Shown here in pieces: positions 9,088 through 18,159 of a stretch of 64,000 nt of DNA (positions within the stretch are counted from its first letter, which is position 1; every line of letters starts with the position of its first letter). The stretch covers positions 1 to 64,000 of the forward strand of contig JAKSNY010000006.1 in NCBI GenBank assembly GCA_024399495.1, given 5' to 3'. A program made the position numbers and the translations under genes. The notes beneath the pieces were generated by a model. That model was not told the origin of the DNA and did not search any database. It worked only from the letters and a program-made list of their open reading frames with translations. This DNA is from Paludibacteraceae bacterium. GTDB lineage: Bacteria; Bacteroidota; Bacteroidia; Bacteroidales; Paludibacteraceae.

Positions 9088-11367
9088 ATGCCAAAACAAG
9101 ATACTAAATATTGGTTACATAGAATTAGTTGGGAGTGGCAGGTGTCATATCCGTTGCTGGATAGGGGATTCTTGTCCATAGGATTTTGTGATTTTGGCAC
9201 AAAGGAATCACTTGAAAAACTTAGAAATGATTTTGAAGGTACTATTGAGGCACAGTGGGGAAGTTATGGAAGAAATAGATTCTATTTGAAAAATTTTGTA
9301 TTTAGGGGTAAGGAAGATAATAGAGGAATGCAGAAAGGAGACTATGTTGTAGTTCCCAAAAGAGGCACATTTGATATATATGAAATTGTAGGTGAAGAAG
9401 TTATTACTTCTGCTGATATATTGGATACTGTTAAAAATAAAACTAATGATGCAGAAATCAAGACTTCAGATGGTAAAGTTGTGAGCTTAAATAATGATGG
9501 ATATTTAGTTGCAGACAAAAAGATTATTGACCTTGGCTTTTTTTGGGAAGTAGAATTGAAAGTTTCAGATATTCAAAGAAGCAAATATGCTGGTAATAAA
9601 CTTGGATCTGCACTAAGATTTTTAGGAACAAATTTCCAATTAGATGAAGAGGCTTCCAAGTTAGTTGGAGAAATATTGAAAGCAGAAGAGGGGAAAGAAA
9701 TAGGTAAACCTAAAGAGAGTAAATTAGAGTTAGAAATTAATCCAGGGGAAACGGTAAAGTACGTTGAAGACTATCTAACAAATATTGGTGCAGAAAATAT
9801 CTATAAGCATGATAGTGATGAATGCCACAAATCAAAGGTTGACGTTATAGCCTCTTTTTCAAAAATAGATTCTACCATATATGTTGTAGTGCAAAAGAAC
9901 GATAATAATGTTAAGGATTGGATAAGGGCTGAGATCAATGAATTTAAAAAGCATCATTCTGGTGGCGAAGACTCCGCTTTATTGTGGCTGATTTCTAATG
10001 AAAGATATTTCCAGCAATCCATAAAAAATGACGCTGGAATTGGATTAAAGGTAGATAGTAGGATGGATTTTGAAGAGGTGTATCTAAATTTATTACAATC
10101 AAATGAAACAGGAGATGAAGATAAAATTTACGAGTCTATTTTGAAAGATATTCTAAACAAGACAAAAAAGGCAATACCAGATAGTAGTACTCGCTTAACA
10201 GGAGTTGAGGGTGTGCAATATAAATTGTTTAGGTATAATGGAAAAAAAGGAGAGGATGCCATTGTTTATCCAATAGTGTTTGAATTACAGAACATAAAAT
10301 ACATAAGAAAGTATATTCAAACATATATAGGAATGAACAAGACTAAATATGGTATTGTGGCGTATGGGGAATCTTTTACATTATGTGATGCCAAAAGCAA
10401 TAATATTTTCACAACATCTGATATTCAACAGATTCTTGATATAATTGATAATGGAAAATCAGTTGAAGAGCTTATAAAACAGCAACGTGTAGATGCAATA
10501 AAGAGAATCCTTTCATCAATTGATGCTAACATTTTTGACAAAGAATGTGAATCTTTTGGTAATAATCATTACAGATTCAAAAGTCAAAAGAACGAGGATA
10601 AATTTTGGAAAAGACTGTTGAACAAACAAAGAATAGACGGAAGAGAAATTGATTCTCAACAGCCAAATACAAAAATTTGTCGTTACACCTCTTTGCAGTC
10701 ATTATTTGAGATTCTGAAAAACGGAACATATAGGATGCAGGGATTGGTGGGTATGAATGATATATCAGAAGTTGATTATGTTGATGAATATTGTGGTATT
10801 AATAGTTCAATAGACCAAGCCAATGAGATATTTATAACATCATGTAGCCCATTGGATAAAAAAGATGATTTGGCAATGTGGCGATTGTATGCAGATGAAG
10901 CCAAGGGGGTATGTTTAGAATTTTCAATTGATAAAAACATAAATAAACATTTCATAGTCCATAAAATTGCTTATGCACTTGATAAAGGACCTGATTTTAG
11001 GCTTGATATTATCAAGAGACTTATAGCCAATGGTTTTGTCTTTAACAGAATGAATGTGTGGAAACACTTCTTTAAGGCTCCAGAATACATAATGGAGGAT
11101 GAAGTGAGAGTGCTATTTGAGCGTACAATGAATAAAAAGAGACAATGGATAAAAACAGATAAGAATAGTATTATTAACCCAGCAGTTGATTTTGAAATTA
11201 AGAAAGGTAAGTATCCACTGAGCTTAGAGAAAATCATATTAGGTCCTAAATGTCCAGAGAAAGGTGTGAATATGAAGCAAATAGAAATTTTGATTAAAGA
11301 TAAAAAATGGTTTCAAAATTTTGATAAGATTACTGTTACAACCTCAAGCATAGATAATTACAGATAA
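9088..11367 (+). CDS. PUA/EVE-like + DUF2971 protein of RADAR operon 1
   Basis: 759-aa multidomain protein. The first ~150 residues (KYWLHRISWEWQVSYPLL, GFLSIGF, then MQKGDYVVVPKRG) resemble the PUA/EVE-like N-terminal modules of some restriction-type proteins. A central part (~215-340, with VDVIASF and TIYVVVQK) has a faint restriction-endonuclease-fold look but no clean PD-(D/E)XK triad. The C-terminus (~528-759) is a DUF2971 domain: ICRYTSLQSLFEIL, FITSCSP, DDLAMWRLYADEAKGVCLEF. The frame is open from 9067, but ATG at 9088 is chosen: it lies 4 bases after the previous stop, and a relic with the same MPKQ beginning follows the second rdrB. Probably an accessory effector or sensor; the function is not established. 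Confidence 0.75.
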   Translation: MPKQDTKYWLHRISWEWQVSYPLLDRGFLSIGFCDFGTKESLEKLRNDFEGTIEAQWGSYGRNRFYLKNFVFRGKEDNRGMQKGDYVVVPKRGTFDIYEIVGEEVITSADILDTVKNKTNDAEIKTSDGKVVSLNNDGYLVADKKIIDLGFFWEVELKVSDIQRSKYAGNKLGSALRFLGTNFQLDEEASKLVGEILKAEEGKEIGKPKESKLELEINPGETVKYVEDYLTNIGAENIYKHDSDECHKSKVDVIASFSKIDSTIYVVVQKNDNNVKDWIRAEINEFKKHHSGGEDSALLWLISNERYFQQSIKNDAGIGLKVDSRMDFEEVYLNLLQSNETGDEDKIYESILKDILNKTKKAIPDSSTRLTGVEGVQYKLFRYNGKKGEDAIVYPIVFELQNIKYIRKYIQTYIGMNKTKYGIVAYGESFTLCDAKSNNIFTTSDIQQILDIIDNGKSVEELIKQQRVDAIKRILSSIDANIFDKECESFGNNHYRFKSQKNEDKFWKRLLNKQRIDGREIDSQQPNTKICRYTSLQSLFEILKNGTYRMQGLVGMNDISEVDYVDEYCGINSSIDQANEIFITSCSPLDKKDDLAMWRLYADEAKGVCLEFSIDKNINKHFIVHKIAYALDKGPDFRLDIIKRLIANGFVFNRMNVWKHFFKAPEYIMEDEVRVLFERTMNKKRQWIKTDKNSIINPAVDFEIKKGKYPLSLEKIILGPKCPEKGVNMKQIEILIKDKKWFQNFDKITVTTSSIDNYR

Positions 11368-11504
11368 ACTAAAATATTAACTAAACCAAAGAAATTAACC
11401 AAAATAAAATATCAACACAAAAATTATAACGCTTATGAAAACAGATTAACTTAAAACAAATCAAAACAAAAAAACAAACAAAATAACTTAAAAACTTAAT
11501 TGTT

Positions 11505-13265
11505 ATGGAAACAAAGAATTTATTAAAAAGTTTAAAAAGCAGGTTAGGCGGGATGCTATGCCTGTTAGTGTTACTAACATTTGCACAAGGTGCGTGGGCA
11601 GAATATTGGATTCTTGAGAATGGTGGTTTTGATATAAAGCTTAACCTTAACGGAACCAATTCATGGATATTCAATGGTTCTACAAAGAGAGATTCTCCAA
11701 GTGAGAATTATAAAGATTATTCTGCTAATTCTGCTACTGAAATTGTGTGGACTGAGTTTAGTGTAAAAACTGGGTGTAATGACAATTGGCAACACCAGTA
11801 TCTGTTTATATTTTACAGGGTAAGTTCTGATCATTCAGGTGATTTTACAAAATATGTGTATAATTCAGGATCAATACATAAAAATGAGGATTATGAATAC
11901 TATAAGAATAATTTTAACTTGGACATACTGGCCTTGGCATCAGATAAGGGTATTAATGGAGATTTTTATTTTGACTATTATTTTGGTATAGATCAAGGAA
12001 ATACTAATCCTTATAGATATGCACCTGGGCATAGCTCTCAAAATGGATACTATAGCATGAAATTTAAAAGATCTTCTTGTCCCACACCTACTTTAACCAG
12101 TGTAACTGGTGATACTGATGTGGAGCAAGGCTCACAACACACATATACTGCAAATGGAGGGTCGCCAGGAACTGGAGCCACGATAAGCAGATATAATTGG
12201 ACATTGCCTGATGGATGGAGCGGAACTTCAACCACCAATACCATTACTGCTACAGTAGGTAATAGTGCAGGAAGCAAAACAATTAAATGTACAGTTACAA
12301 ACTCATGCGGCTCAACCAGTGCGGAAAAATCATTGAGCGTAAACGTTGCTAACAAGTGGGAAATGATGGGTCTTGGTGGTTATTGTAGTTGGACGCCAGG
12401 TAGTGGATGCCCATTTACAGGAGATGGAGATGTTGTAACATATACTAAGGAAATTAATAATACTGGAGATAAAGAATTTAAATTATACTTTGATACTTGG
12501 TACGGCGACACCAATGAGGGTACTATTACACGTAATAATTGTACAGACTGGACAATGGTAGATGCAAGTCAAAAAAATAATACCAAAATTAACGTGGATA
12601 TCGCTGGCACTTACGTGTTTAGTTTAAACAAAACCACAAAAAAACTATCTGTCACATATCCTACTTCTTGCACTCCACCAACAATCACCTCCCACCCAAG
12701 CACAGATGCTAAAACCTATACACAGGGAGAGACTGCAACGGCATTAAGCGTTACGGCAAGCGGAACCGCTCCGCTGTCTTATCAGTGGAAACAGAGTTTG
12801 TCAGCAGATGGTTCTTACGAAAATGTTACGGGAGGTACTGGTGCTAATACAGCAACTTACACTCCATCTACCGATAATATTGGTAAACTATATTACAAAT
12901 GTTATGTTTCCAACTCTTGTGGCAATGTAACAAGTAACGCATCTGGTGCCATTACGGTAAATGCAGGCTCTGACATCACCGTCACCCCTGCTTCCCCTAA
13001 GGCATACGAGGTTATAACACTAAGTACACGGAGTGGTGGCGATATGACCTGGTCTAAGACCGCTGACAATGATAATGATAATGATAATGATAATGCTTAC
13101 TTTGTAAATGCTGACGGAACAACAACCAGCGGTCCTACTACGCCAACAAACAGCATAAAATTCAAGGCACCTGCAGGCAGTTACACCATTACAGCCACAC
13201 CAGCGACTGGTGATAGCAATGAAATAATTTTCACCGTCGGTCCTGATTCAGATGATTGTAACTAA
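11505..13265 (+). CDS. Secreted PKD/Ig-like protein, paralogue of the gene at 42482
   Basis: 586 aa. An N-terminal signal peptide has basic residues, then MLCLLVLLTFAQGAWA and likely cleavage before EYW. Residues ~35-190 form a domain shared with the protein at 42482 (WIFN, HRYLFxxYRVSSDHSGxF, GDFYFDYYFGID, PYRYAPG). Then come a PKD-like segment (~195-280), a small beta domain and Ig-like repeats. Bases 13065-13094 encode five Asp-Asn pairs as an in-frame hexamer repeat. The protein ends in an acidic Cys tail (DSDDCN), echoed in two other proteins here. Likely a surface or extracellular adhesion-type protein; the ligand is unknown. An A-rich 137-base leader precedes it and a strong terminator follows. 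Confidence 0.75.
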   Translation: METKNLLKSLKSRLGGMLCLLVLLTFAQGAWAEYWILENGGFDIKLNLNGTNSWIFNGSTKRDSPSENYKDYSANSATEIVWTEFSVKTGCNDNWQHQYLFIFYRVSSDHSGDFTKYVYNSGSIHKNEDYEYYKNNFNLDILALASDKGINGDFYFDYYFGIDQGNTNPYRYAPGHSSQNGYYSMKFKRSSCPTPTLTSVTGDTDVEQGSQHTYTANGGSPGTGATISRYNWTLPDGWSGTSTTNTITATVGNSAGSKTIKCTVTNSCGSTSAEKSLSVNVANKWEMMGLGGYCSWTPGSGCPFTGDGDVVTYTKEINNTGDKEFKLYFDTWYGDTNEGTITRNNCTDWTMVDASQKNNTKINVDIAGTYVFSLNKTTKKLSVTYPTSCTPPTITSHPSTDAKTYTQGETATALSVTASGTAPLSYQWKQSLSADGSYENVTGGTGANTATYTPSTDNIGKLYYKCYVSNSCGNVTSNASGAITVNAGSDITVTPASPKAYEVITLSTRSGGDMTWSKTADNDNDNDNDNAYFVNADGTTTSGPTTPTNSIKFKAPAGSYTITATPATGDSNEIIFTVGPDSDDCN

Positions 13266-13289
13266 GCCTCACGCTTTGCTTCAAACTTC

Positions 13290-13319
13290 AAGAGCCAGCC
13301 CATATGTGGGCTGGCTCTT
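13290..13319 (+). terminator. Intrinsic terminator of the 11505 gene
   Basis: A perfect 13-bp stem (AAGAGCCAGCCCA / TGGGCTGGCTCTT) with a TATG loop, followed by GGTGTTTTAAT. It starts 25 bases after the stop codon. Confidence 0.8.
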
Positions 13320-13340
13320 GGTGTTTTAATGAGGGCTTGC

Positions 13341-13365
13341 AGTGGTTTGGTGTGTTTATTGGTGG
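13341..13365. repeat. Flanking direct repeat, left of the Rpn cassette
   Basis: AGTGGTTTGGTGTGTTTATT plus GGTGG. The same word recurs at 14515-14551, 53363-53399 and, shortened, at 52587-52606, always in the same orientation and next to the Rpn or ORF6N cassettes. Confidence 0.7.
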
Positions 13366-13374
13366 GTAGGTGGA

Positions 13375-14289
13375 TTATTTAGTTGCGACTCTGAGGGCTT
13401 TAACCTCTGATAGGGGTAAGCCAGTGGCTTGGGAGATTTGTTCATCAGTTCCGAGTCCCATGGCTATTAAGTTTTTAGCATTCTCTATTCTAGCAAGAGT
13501 CTCACCTTCTGCTTTACCTTTGGCTTCTCCCTCTTCCTTGGCACTGTCAACGTATGCATAGAATGTACGCTCCGCCTCTATGCTGAGCCAGTACTTACGC
13601 TTGTCCTCTACGCTCATGTTGCTGTAGTCTGCAAGTTTTGCCACCTTCTTAAATATGGGTTTCTTGTCGGTGAAAGGCAACTCGCCTTTGGTTTTCTGCA
13701 TATGTGTTATCATATAGTTCCAGTACTCTATGTTTTGTCTGCAATCAGGCAGACGCTTCTTTCTGAAATATGGCAACTCTATTGTGTAGGCACACATCTT
13801 CTCGCTGAATGGGTCGCCCGTCTCATCCACTCGCAGCCTTATTGTTCTTACCGGTGACGGCTTCAGGTTCTTCAGATGAAAGTCCAACAGAAACACTCCG
13901 TACACGTTCTTCAGGTTGTAAACCCTCTTGTCAGCATCGCTTGTAATGGATAGTCCGTCTGACGATATTATTTGGGACATGTAGTAGAGCATCCTGTCTG
14001 CAAACCACGACTGCCGCCACTTCTGCATCTCAACTATGAACTCGTCTCCATTTGTGGTCCTGCACCGCAGGTCATACACCACTCCATGACCGCTCTTGTT
14101 CTTGGGCAGCATCTCCTTATTAAGAAACTCCACTCTCTTTATTGGGCTCTCAGGCTTTATAAGGTCGTTGAGAAAGTCCGCCATCACCTCCGCATCTCCA
14201 AAAATCATCTTGAACCCGTAATCTGACATCGGGTCTATGTACCTGAACGTCTGCCCCTCTGTGGGCAAAGGTAAATCTTTTTTATTCAT
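13375..14289 (-). CDS. Rpn family PD-(D/E)XK nuclease/putative transposase
   Basis: 304 aa with the usual Rpn/PDDEXK_2 layout: YIDPMSDYGFKMIFGD near the N-terminus, the catalytic-type residues D73 (VVYDLRCR) and E87-x-Q89 (FIVEMQKW), and the typical C-terminal tail EGEAKGKAEGETLARIENAK followed by a short helical repeat. In E. coli, Rpn proteins are recombination-promoting DNA endonucleases; many Bacteroidetes genomes hold numerous copies. The gene stands alone on the minus strand between two copies of a flanking direct repeat. Its upstream region is identical over 128 bases to that of the ORF6N gene at 52613, which suggests a movable or exchangeable cassette. Confidence 0.88.
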   Translation of the reverse strand: MNKKDLPLPTEGQTFRYIDPMSDYGFKMIFGDAEVMADFLNDLIKPESPIKRVEFLNKEMLPKNKSGHGVVYDLRCRTTNGDEFIVEMQKWRQSWFADRMLYYMSQIISSDGLSITSDADKRVYNLKNVYGVFLLDFHLKNLKPSPVRTIRLRVDETGDPFSEKMCAYTIELPYFRKKRLPDCRQNIEYWNYMITHMQKTKGELPFTDKKPIFKKVAKLADYSNMSVEDKRKYWLSIEAERTFYAYVDSAKEEGEAKGKAEGETLARIENAKNLIAMGLGTDEQISQATGLPLSEVKALRVATK

Positions 14290-14348
14290 TTTGCAAACTT
14301 TTTGATTTTTTGTATTTTTGTCTCTGCAAAGTTACAGTAGATAAACGT

Positions 14349-14476
14349 CTTAATCAAGTGGTTATTAAACATTTAACTTTTTTTAAAATTTACAAAAAAA
14401 TAATTGTAACTGACAGTTACAATTTTATAACTCACAGTTACAATTTGGTGTAATTTTATGTTAATAAATGTTAAAA
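14349..14476 (-). promoter_or_regulatory. Repeated 128-bp upstream module with tandem palindromes
   Basis: It reads the same as 53230-53357, upstream of a different gene. It contains two operator-like palindromes: TTGTAACTGACAGTTACAA (14404-14422, perfect 9-bp arms) and the variant TTATAACTCACAGTTACAA (14425-14443), 21 bases apart, which suits binding on one DNA face. The cognate regulator is unknown. Confidence 0.7.
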
Positions 14477-14514
14477 TTCCATACCGAAAGGAGAAAGTAC
14501 TTTACTATCCCCGC

Positions 14515-14551
14515 AGTGGTTTGGTGTGTTTATTGGTGGCATCGGGGTAAT
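14515..14551. repeat. Flanking direct repeat, right of the Rpn cassette
   Basis: 37 bases identical to 53363-53399, and the first 25 also match 13341-13365. It abuts the stop codon of the SMR-like gene. Confidence 0.7.
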
Positions 14552-14904
14552 TATTTAAGCACAAAATAAACTCCTACCATAATAATCAGGACTCCTATCC
14601 AGCGGGTGTAGGGAACGGACTCGCCTAATATAAAATAGGCGGCAAGCAAGCCTATTATAAAACTTATGGAGAGTAGGGGGTAGGCAAGTGAGAAATCGTA
14701 GTGGCGTAGGGTGTACATCCACACTATAAGGCACGATACGGCACACACACCGCTTGCAAAAAACTGCCATGTGGTAAGTGCCTTTACTATAAAACTCCAA
14801 GATAATGTAAACTTTCCAAACGCCTGCACCGATATCTTAAGCAGGGTTTGAGCCGCCACCAACAGTACACTTTGGGTTAGTATAAGGACTAAAAGTCTAA
14901 TCAT
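14551..14904 (-). CDS. SMR/EamA-like small membrane transporter
   Basis: 117 aa with four predicted transmembrane helices, starting MIRLLVLILTQSVLLVAAQ and ending IGVLIIMVGVYFVLK. Size and the pattern LLAAYFILGESVPYTRWIGVLI fit the small multidrug resistance / EamA-like family, which works as dimers. ArnE-like flippase subunits have the same shape, so the substrate cannot be assigned. It is a single gene on the minus strand, divergent from the thioredoxin lipoprotein. Confidence 0.75.
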   Translation of the reverse strand: MIRLLVLILTQSVLLVAAQTLLKISVQAFGKFTLSWSFIVKALTTWQFFASGVCAVSCLIVWMYTLRHYDFSLAYPLLSISFIIGLLAAYFILGESVPYTRWIGVLIIMVGVYFVLK

Positions 14905-14964
14905 AAATTATGGAGTGTTCTTAAAAATATTTACAAATATATTGATTTTAATTGGTTTTTTGCC

Positions 14965-14972
14965 TATTTTTG
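14965..14972 (+). promoter_or_regulatory. Bacteroidetes -7 element (TATTTTTG)
   Basis: Matches TAnnTTTG and lies 20 bases before ATG 14993. It sits inside a longer frame that could start at 14915, so it argues for the downstream start. Confidence 0.55.
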
Positions 14973-14992
14973 TGCTTTATTTTTTATGCATT

Positions 14993-16438
14993 ATGAGAAA
15001 AATCTGTTTTAGAACCTTATTTGTTGCCCTATGCGGAATGGCGGTTCTGCTGTTCTCTTGCTCAGCGATGGGCGGCAAAAAGCACAATATAAAAATCTCT
15101 GCACCTGAACTACAGAATGATACAGTGTATTTAGGACGCTATTTTATGGGCAAGGTACGCACACTTGACTCATTGGTGCTTGACAATAAGGGTATAGGGG
15201 CATTTAAGGGCGGTGAGAGCCTTAAAGAGGGCATATATGTGCTTTACCTTAAAGACGGCAGTTATGTGGATATGCTTGTAGGTTCTGACCAAACCATAGA
15301 TGTAAAACTTGACACCCTTAATATGCCATACAATGTAAGGTTCTCCAAGGCTAAGGAGACGGAGGATTTCTATAAGTTCTCAATGTTCTACTTTGACAAG
15401 CAGAAAGAGGGCAAGACTATAGCCTCTGCCGTACCGCAAGATGCCACTATGGAGCAGCGTAAAGAGGCTATGGAGAAGATGCAGGCATTGGGCAAGGCGG
15501 TTAAGGCTAAGCAAGACTCATTGTTAAAGGAGTATGAGGGCAAGACTTTGGCTCTGTTCCTAAACGGCTACCAAATGGTGGAGCCACCAGAGTTTACCAT
15601 ACCCGATGGGTGTGCCAACCCAGATTCTGCCCGTATGGCTTTCTACTATGCGTTTTTCCGTGACCACTATTTTGATAACGTAAACCTATCCGATGAGCGT
15701 ACATACTATATGCCGTTCATAGGTAGCAGGCTTGACACCTATCTTAACCGTGTGTTGGTGCAGCGTTATGACTCCATAATTCCGCAAGCCATAAATATGG
15801 TGGAGATGAGCCGTGGCAGTGATTCCACATTTAAGATAATGGCAAACTATATGTTGGGTTACGCCACTAACTATGACCTTCCGGGATTCTTGGATATGCG
15901 TCATATTATGGGTATAGATAACCTTATAGTGGAGCTTGCAGACCGCTACTACCTAAATGGTGAGGCGTTTTGGGCAGATTCTGCCCTTATAGAGAAAGTG
16001 CGTAAGAAAGCGGATAAGATACGCTATTGCCAAATAGGCAAGCCTGCACAGAATATAGCCCTTGCAGATGCCGATAGCGTATATACCCCTATTTATGATA
16101 TGGCTGGCACCAAGTTTACTGTACTGGTGTTCTATGAGCCAGACTGCGGGCACTGCCAAAAGCGTCTGCCTATAGTCTCTGAATATTACAAGCAGTTCAG
16201 TGGCAGTCCCGATGTAAAGGTAATAGCCGTTTGTATGACAGACGATAAGCAGGGTTGGCAGAACTTTATTAAGGAGTACAAGACAGAAAACCTTATAAAT
16301 GTGTGGGACCCTAACCGTACATCGGAGTATTGGAAGTATTATGACACCTCTGAGACTCCTATGATTTTAGTTATGGATAGCGATAAGAACATTATTGTAC
16401 GCAATATAGAACCAGAGGTATTAAATTATTTTAAATAA
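14993..16438 (+). CDS. Thioredoxin-like lipoprotein (DUF4369/DUF5106 type)
   Basis: 481 aa from ATG 14993. Signal MRKICFRTLFVALCGMAVLL is followed by the lipobox LFSC, so the mature protein is probably lipidated. The N-terminal ~100 residues are DUF4369-like (beta-rich, VYLGRYFMGKVRTLDSL). A helical DUF5106-like middle follows, then a thioredoxin fold with a CGHC redox centre at 385-388 (FYEPDCGHCQKRLP). It probably acts as a periplasmic thiol-disulfide oxidoreductase. The frame also has an upstream ATG at 14915, rejected because a promoter-like element lies between and the later start gives a clean lipoprotein signal. Confidence 0.82.
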   Translation: MRKICFRTLFVALCGMAVLLFSCSAMGGKKHNIKISAPELQNDTVYLGRYFMGKVRTLDSLVLDNKGIGAFKGGESLKEGIYVLYLKDGSYVDMLVGSDQTIDVKLDTLNMPYNVRFSKAKETEDFYKFSMFYFDKQKEGKTIASAVPQDATMEQRKEAMEKMQALGKAVKAKQDSLLKEYEGKTLALFLNGYQMVEPPEFTIPDGCANPDSARMAFYYAFFRDHYFDNVNLSDERTYYMPFIGSRLDTYLNRVLVQRYDSIIPQAINMVEMSRGSDSTFKIMANYMLGYATNYDLPGFLDMRHIMGIDNLIVELADRYYLNGEAFWADSALIEKVRKKADKIRYCQIGKPAQNIALADADSVYTPIYDMAGTKFTVLVFYEPDCGHCQKRLPIVSEYYKQFSGSPDVKVIAVCMTDDKQGWQNFIKEYKTENLINVWDPNRTSEYWKYYDTSETPMILVMDSDKNIIVRNIEPEVLNYFK

Positions 16439-16570
16439 AATTGTTCCAATTTTATTTAAAATAGTGGACAGTGGACAATGGACAGTGGACAGTGATAATG
16501 TCCTTGAAAACTGTACCTCCCCTTGGGGGAGGTTAGGTGGGGCACTGTCAACTGTCAACTGAGTAAGATT

Positions 16571-18031
16571 ATGATTGCATTTGATAATAACAAGTACATT
16601 AAGATTCAGTCTGAGCGTATAAAGGAACGCATTGCTCAGTTTGGCGACAAACTTTATTTGGAGTTTGGCGGCAAGCTTTTTGACGATTTCCACGCCAGCC
16701 GTGTGCTGCCCGGATTTGAGCCTGACAGTAAGCTTAAAATGCTTCTCCAACTACGTGATGAGGCAGAAGTGGTTATTGTTATCAGTGCCATAGACATAGA
16801 GAAAAGCAAGGTTCGTGGAGATTTAGGCATAACCTACGATGACGATGTACTGCGTTTGGTAGATAATTTTAATGAGCGTGGTTTTAGCGTTAATTCTGTG
16901 GTAATAACCCACTTCAGAGGGCAGGAGAGTGCCAAGGCGTTCCATAATCGCCTGTGCCGCCTTAATATAAAGTCATACTACCACTATACCATAGAGGGCT
17001 ATCCTCATAACGTGGCGCTTATAGACTCCGATGAGGGTTTTGGACGTAATGAGTATGTTCAGACCACACGTCCGCTTGTGGTGGTTACGGCTCCAGGTCC
17101 TGGTAGCGGTAAGATGGCGGTGTGCCTAAGCCAACTGTATCAGGATAACAAAAAGGGAATTAAGGCAGGATATGCCAAGTTTGAGACATTCCCTGTGTGG
17201 AACCTGCCACTTAAGCACCCTGTTAACCTTGCTTACGAGGCTGCCACCGCAGACCTTAATGATGTTAACATGATAGACCCTTTCCACTTGGAGGCTTATG
17301 GAGAGACTACAGTAAACTATAACCGCGATATAGAGATATTCCCTGTGCTTAATGCCATTTTTGAGGGTATTTACGGCTACAATCCATATAAATCGCCCAC
17401 AGATATGGGAGTTAATATGGCAGGCTTCTGCATAGCCGATGATGGTGCTTGCAAAGAGGCATCGGGTCAGGAGATTATACGCCGCTATTACAATGCCCTA
17501 AATAAACTTGTAGATGGCAAGGCAGAGGAGACAGAGGTTAATAAGATTAAGCTTCTTATGCAGCAAGCCAAAGTCTCTGCTGATGATAGACCTGTGATAG
17601 CCCATGCACTGAGAAGGGCAAGATTCACTCGCACTCCGTCCGCCGCCATAGAACTGAATGATGGCACAATAATAACCGCTAAGACTACGTCGCTTCTTGG
17701 TGCGTCTGCCGCCCTTATACTTAATGCCACCAAGCATTTGGCAGGTATAAGCCATAAGGTAAAACTTATTCCGGCACAGATGATAGAGCCTATACAGAAC
17801 ATGAAGGTAAGTTATCTGCACGGAGGCAATCCGCGTTTGCACACAGATGAGGTTTTGGTAGCCCTGGCAATGCTAAGCCTTAACGATGATAACTGCCGCC
17901 GTGCACTAGCGGAACTTCCTAAACTTTGCGGCTGCCAAGTTCACACCACAGTGATGCTTAGTGAGGTTGATAGAAAGATATTCCAGAAACTTGGAGTGGA
18001 TCTAACGTCAGAACCAGTAAAAAAGAAGTAA
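16571..18031 (+). CDS. DUF1846/UPF0371 family protein
   Basis: 486 aa from ATG 16571 (MIAFDNNKYIKIQSERIKER). The frame is open from 16523, but that segment is a repeat-like spacer. Strong family features: FGGKLFDDFHASRVLPGFEPD near the N-terminus and VTAPGPGSGKMAVCLSQLY around residue 175, a nucleotide-binding-like glycine loop. DUF1846 proteins are conserved cytosolic proteins of unsettled function. Single gene with its own terminator. Confidence 0.88.
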   Translation: MIAFDNNKYIKIQSERIKERIAQFGDKLYLEFGGKLFDDFHASRVLPGFEPDSKLKMLLQLRDEAEVVIVISAIDIEKSKVRGDLGITYDDDVLRLVDNFNERGFSVNSVVITHFRGQESAKAFHNRLCRLNIKSYYHYTIEGYPHNVALIDSDEGFGRNEYVQTTRPLVVVTAPGPGSGKMAVCLSQLYQDNKKGIKAGYAKFETFPVWNLPLKHPVNLAYEAATADLNDVNMIDPFHLEAYGETTVNYNRDIEIFPVLNAIFEGIYGYNPYKSPTDMGVNMAGFCIADDGACKEASGQEIIRRYYNALNKLVDGKAEETEVNKIKLLMQQAKVSADDRPVIAHALRRARFTRTPSAAIELNDGTIITAKTTSLLGASAALILNATKHLAGISHKVKLIPAQMIEPIQNMKVSYLHGGNPRLHTDEVLVALAMLSLNDDNCRRALAELPKLCGCQVHTTVMLSEVDRKIFQKLGVDLTSEPVKKK

Positions 18032-18050
18032 GCGAAAACGCTTACTTCTT
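18023..18050 (+). terminator. Terminator of the DUF1846 gene
   Basis: AAGAAGTAAGCG and CGCTTACTTCTT form a perfect 12-bp stem with an AAAA loop and a T tract after it. The stop codon TAA (18029-18031) lies within the left arm. Confidence 0.85.
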
Positions 18051-18159
18051 TTTTAGGGTCAGGGGTCAAGGGACAAGGAGCGAAGCGACAGAGAACTTTA
18101 GTTCTCCGTGCGGAGCACGTAGGGGTTTGGGGGTATCCCCCAATAGAAAAGGAAAAAGG

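Noticed and set aside
9841-9960. Mrr-type PD-(D/E)XK nuclease in the 759-aa protein
   Set aside because: The region has VDVIA and VVVQK but the acidic/Gln-x-Lys spacing does not fit, so a nuclease is not claimed.
12050-12355. 101-aa minus-strand frame inside the secreted protein
   Set aside because: Antisense of Thr/Ser-rich repeats; no start context or homology signal.
13341-13365. Flanking word AGTGGTTTGGTGTGTTTATT read as a terminator
   Set aside because: It has no self-complementarity; the real hairpins lie next to it.
16439-16570. Possible extension of the DUF1846 gene to 16523
   Set aside because: The sequence is a spacer of short repeats (GTGGACAGTGGACA, CAACTGTCAACTG); family members start at the MIAF ATG.
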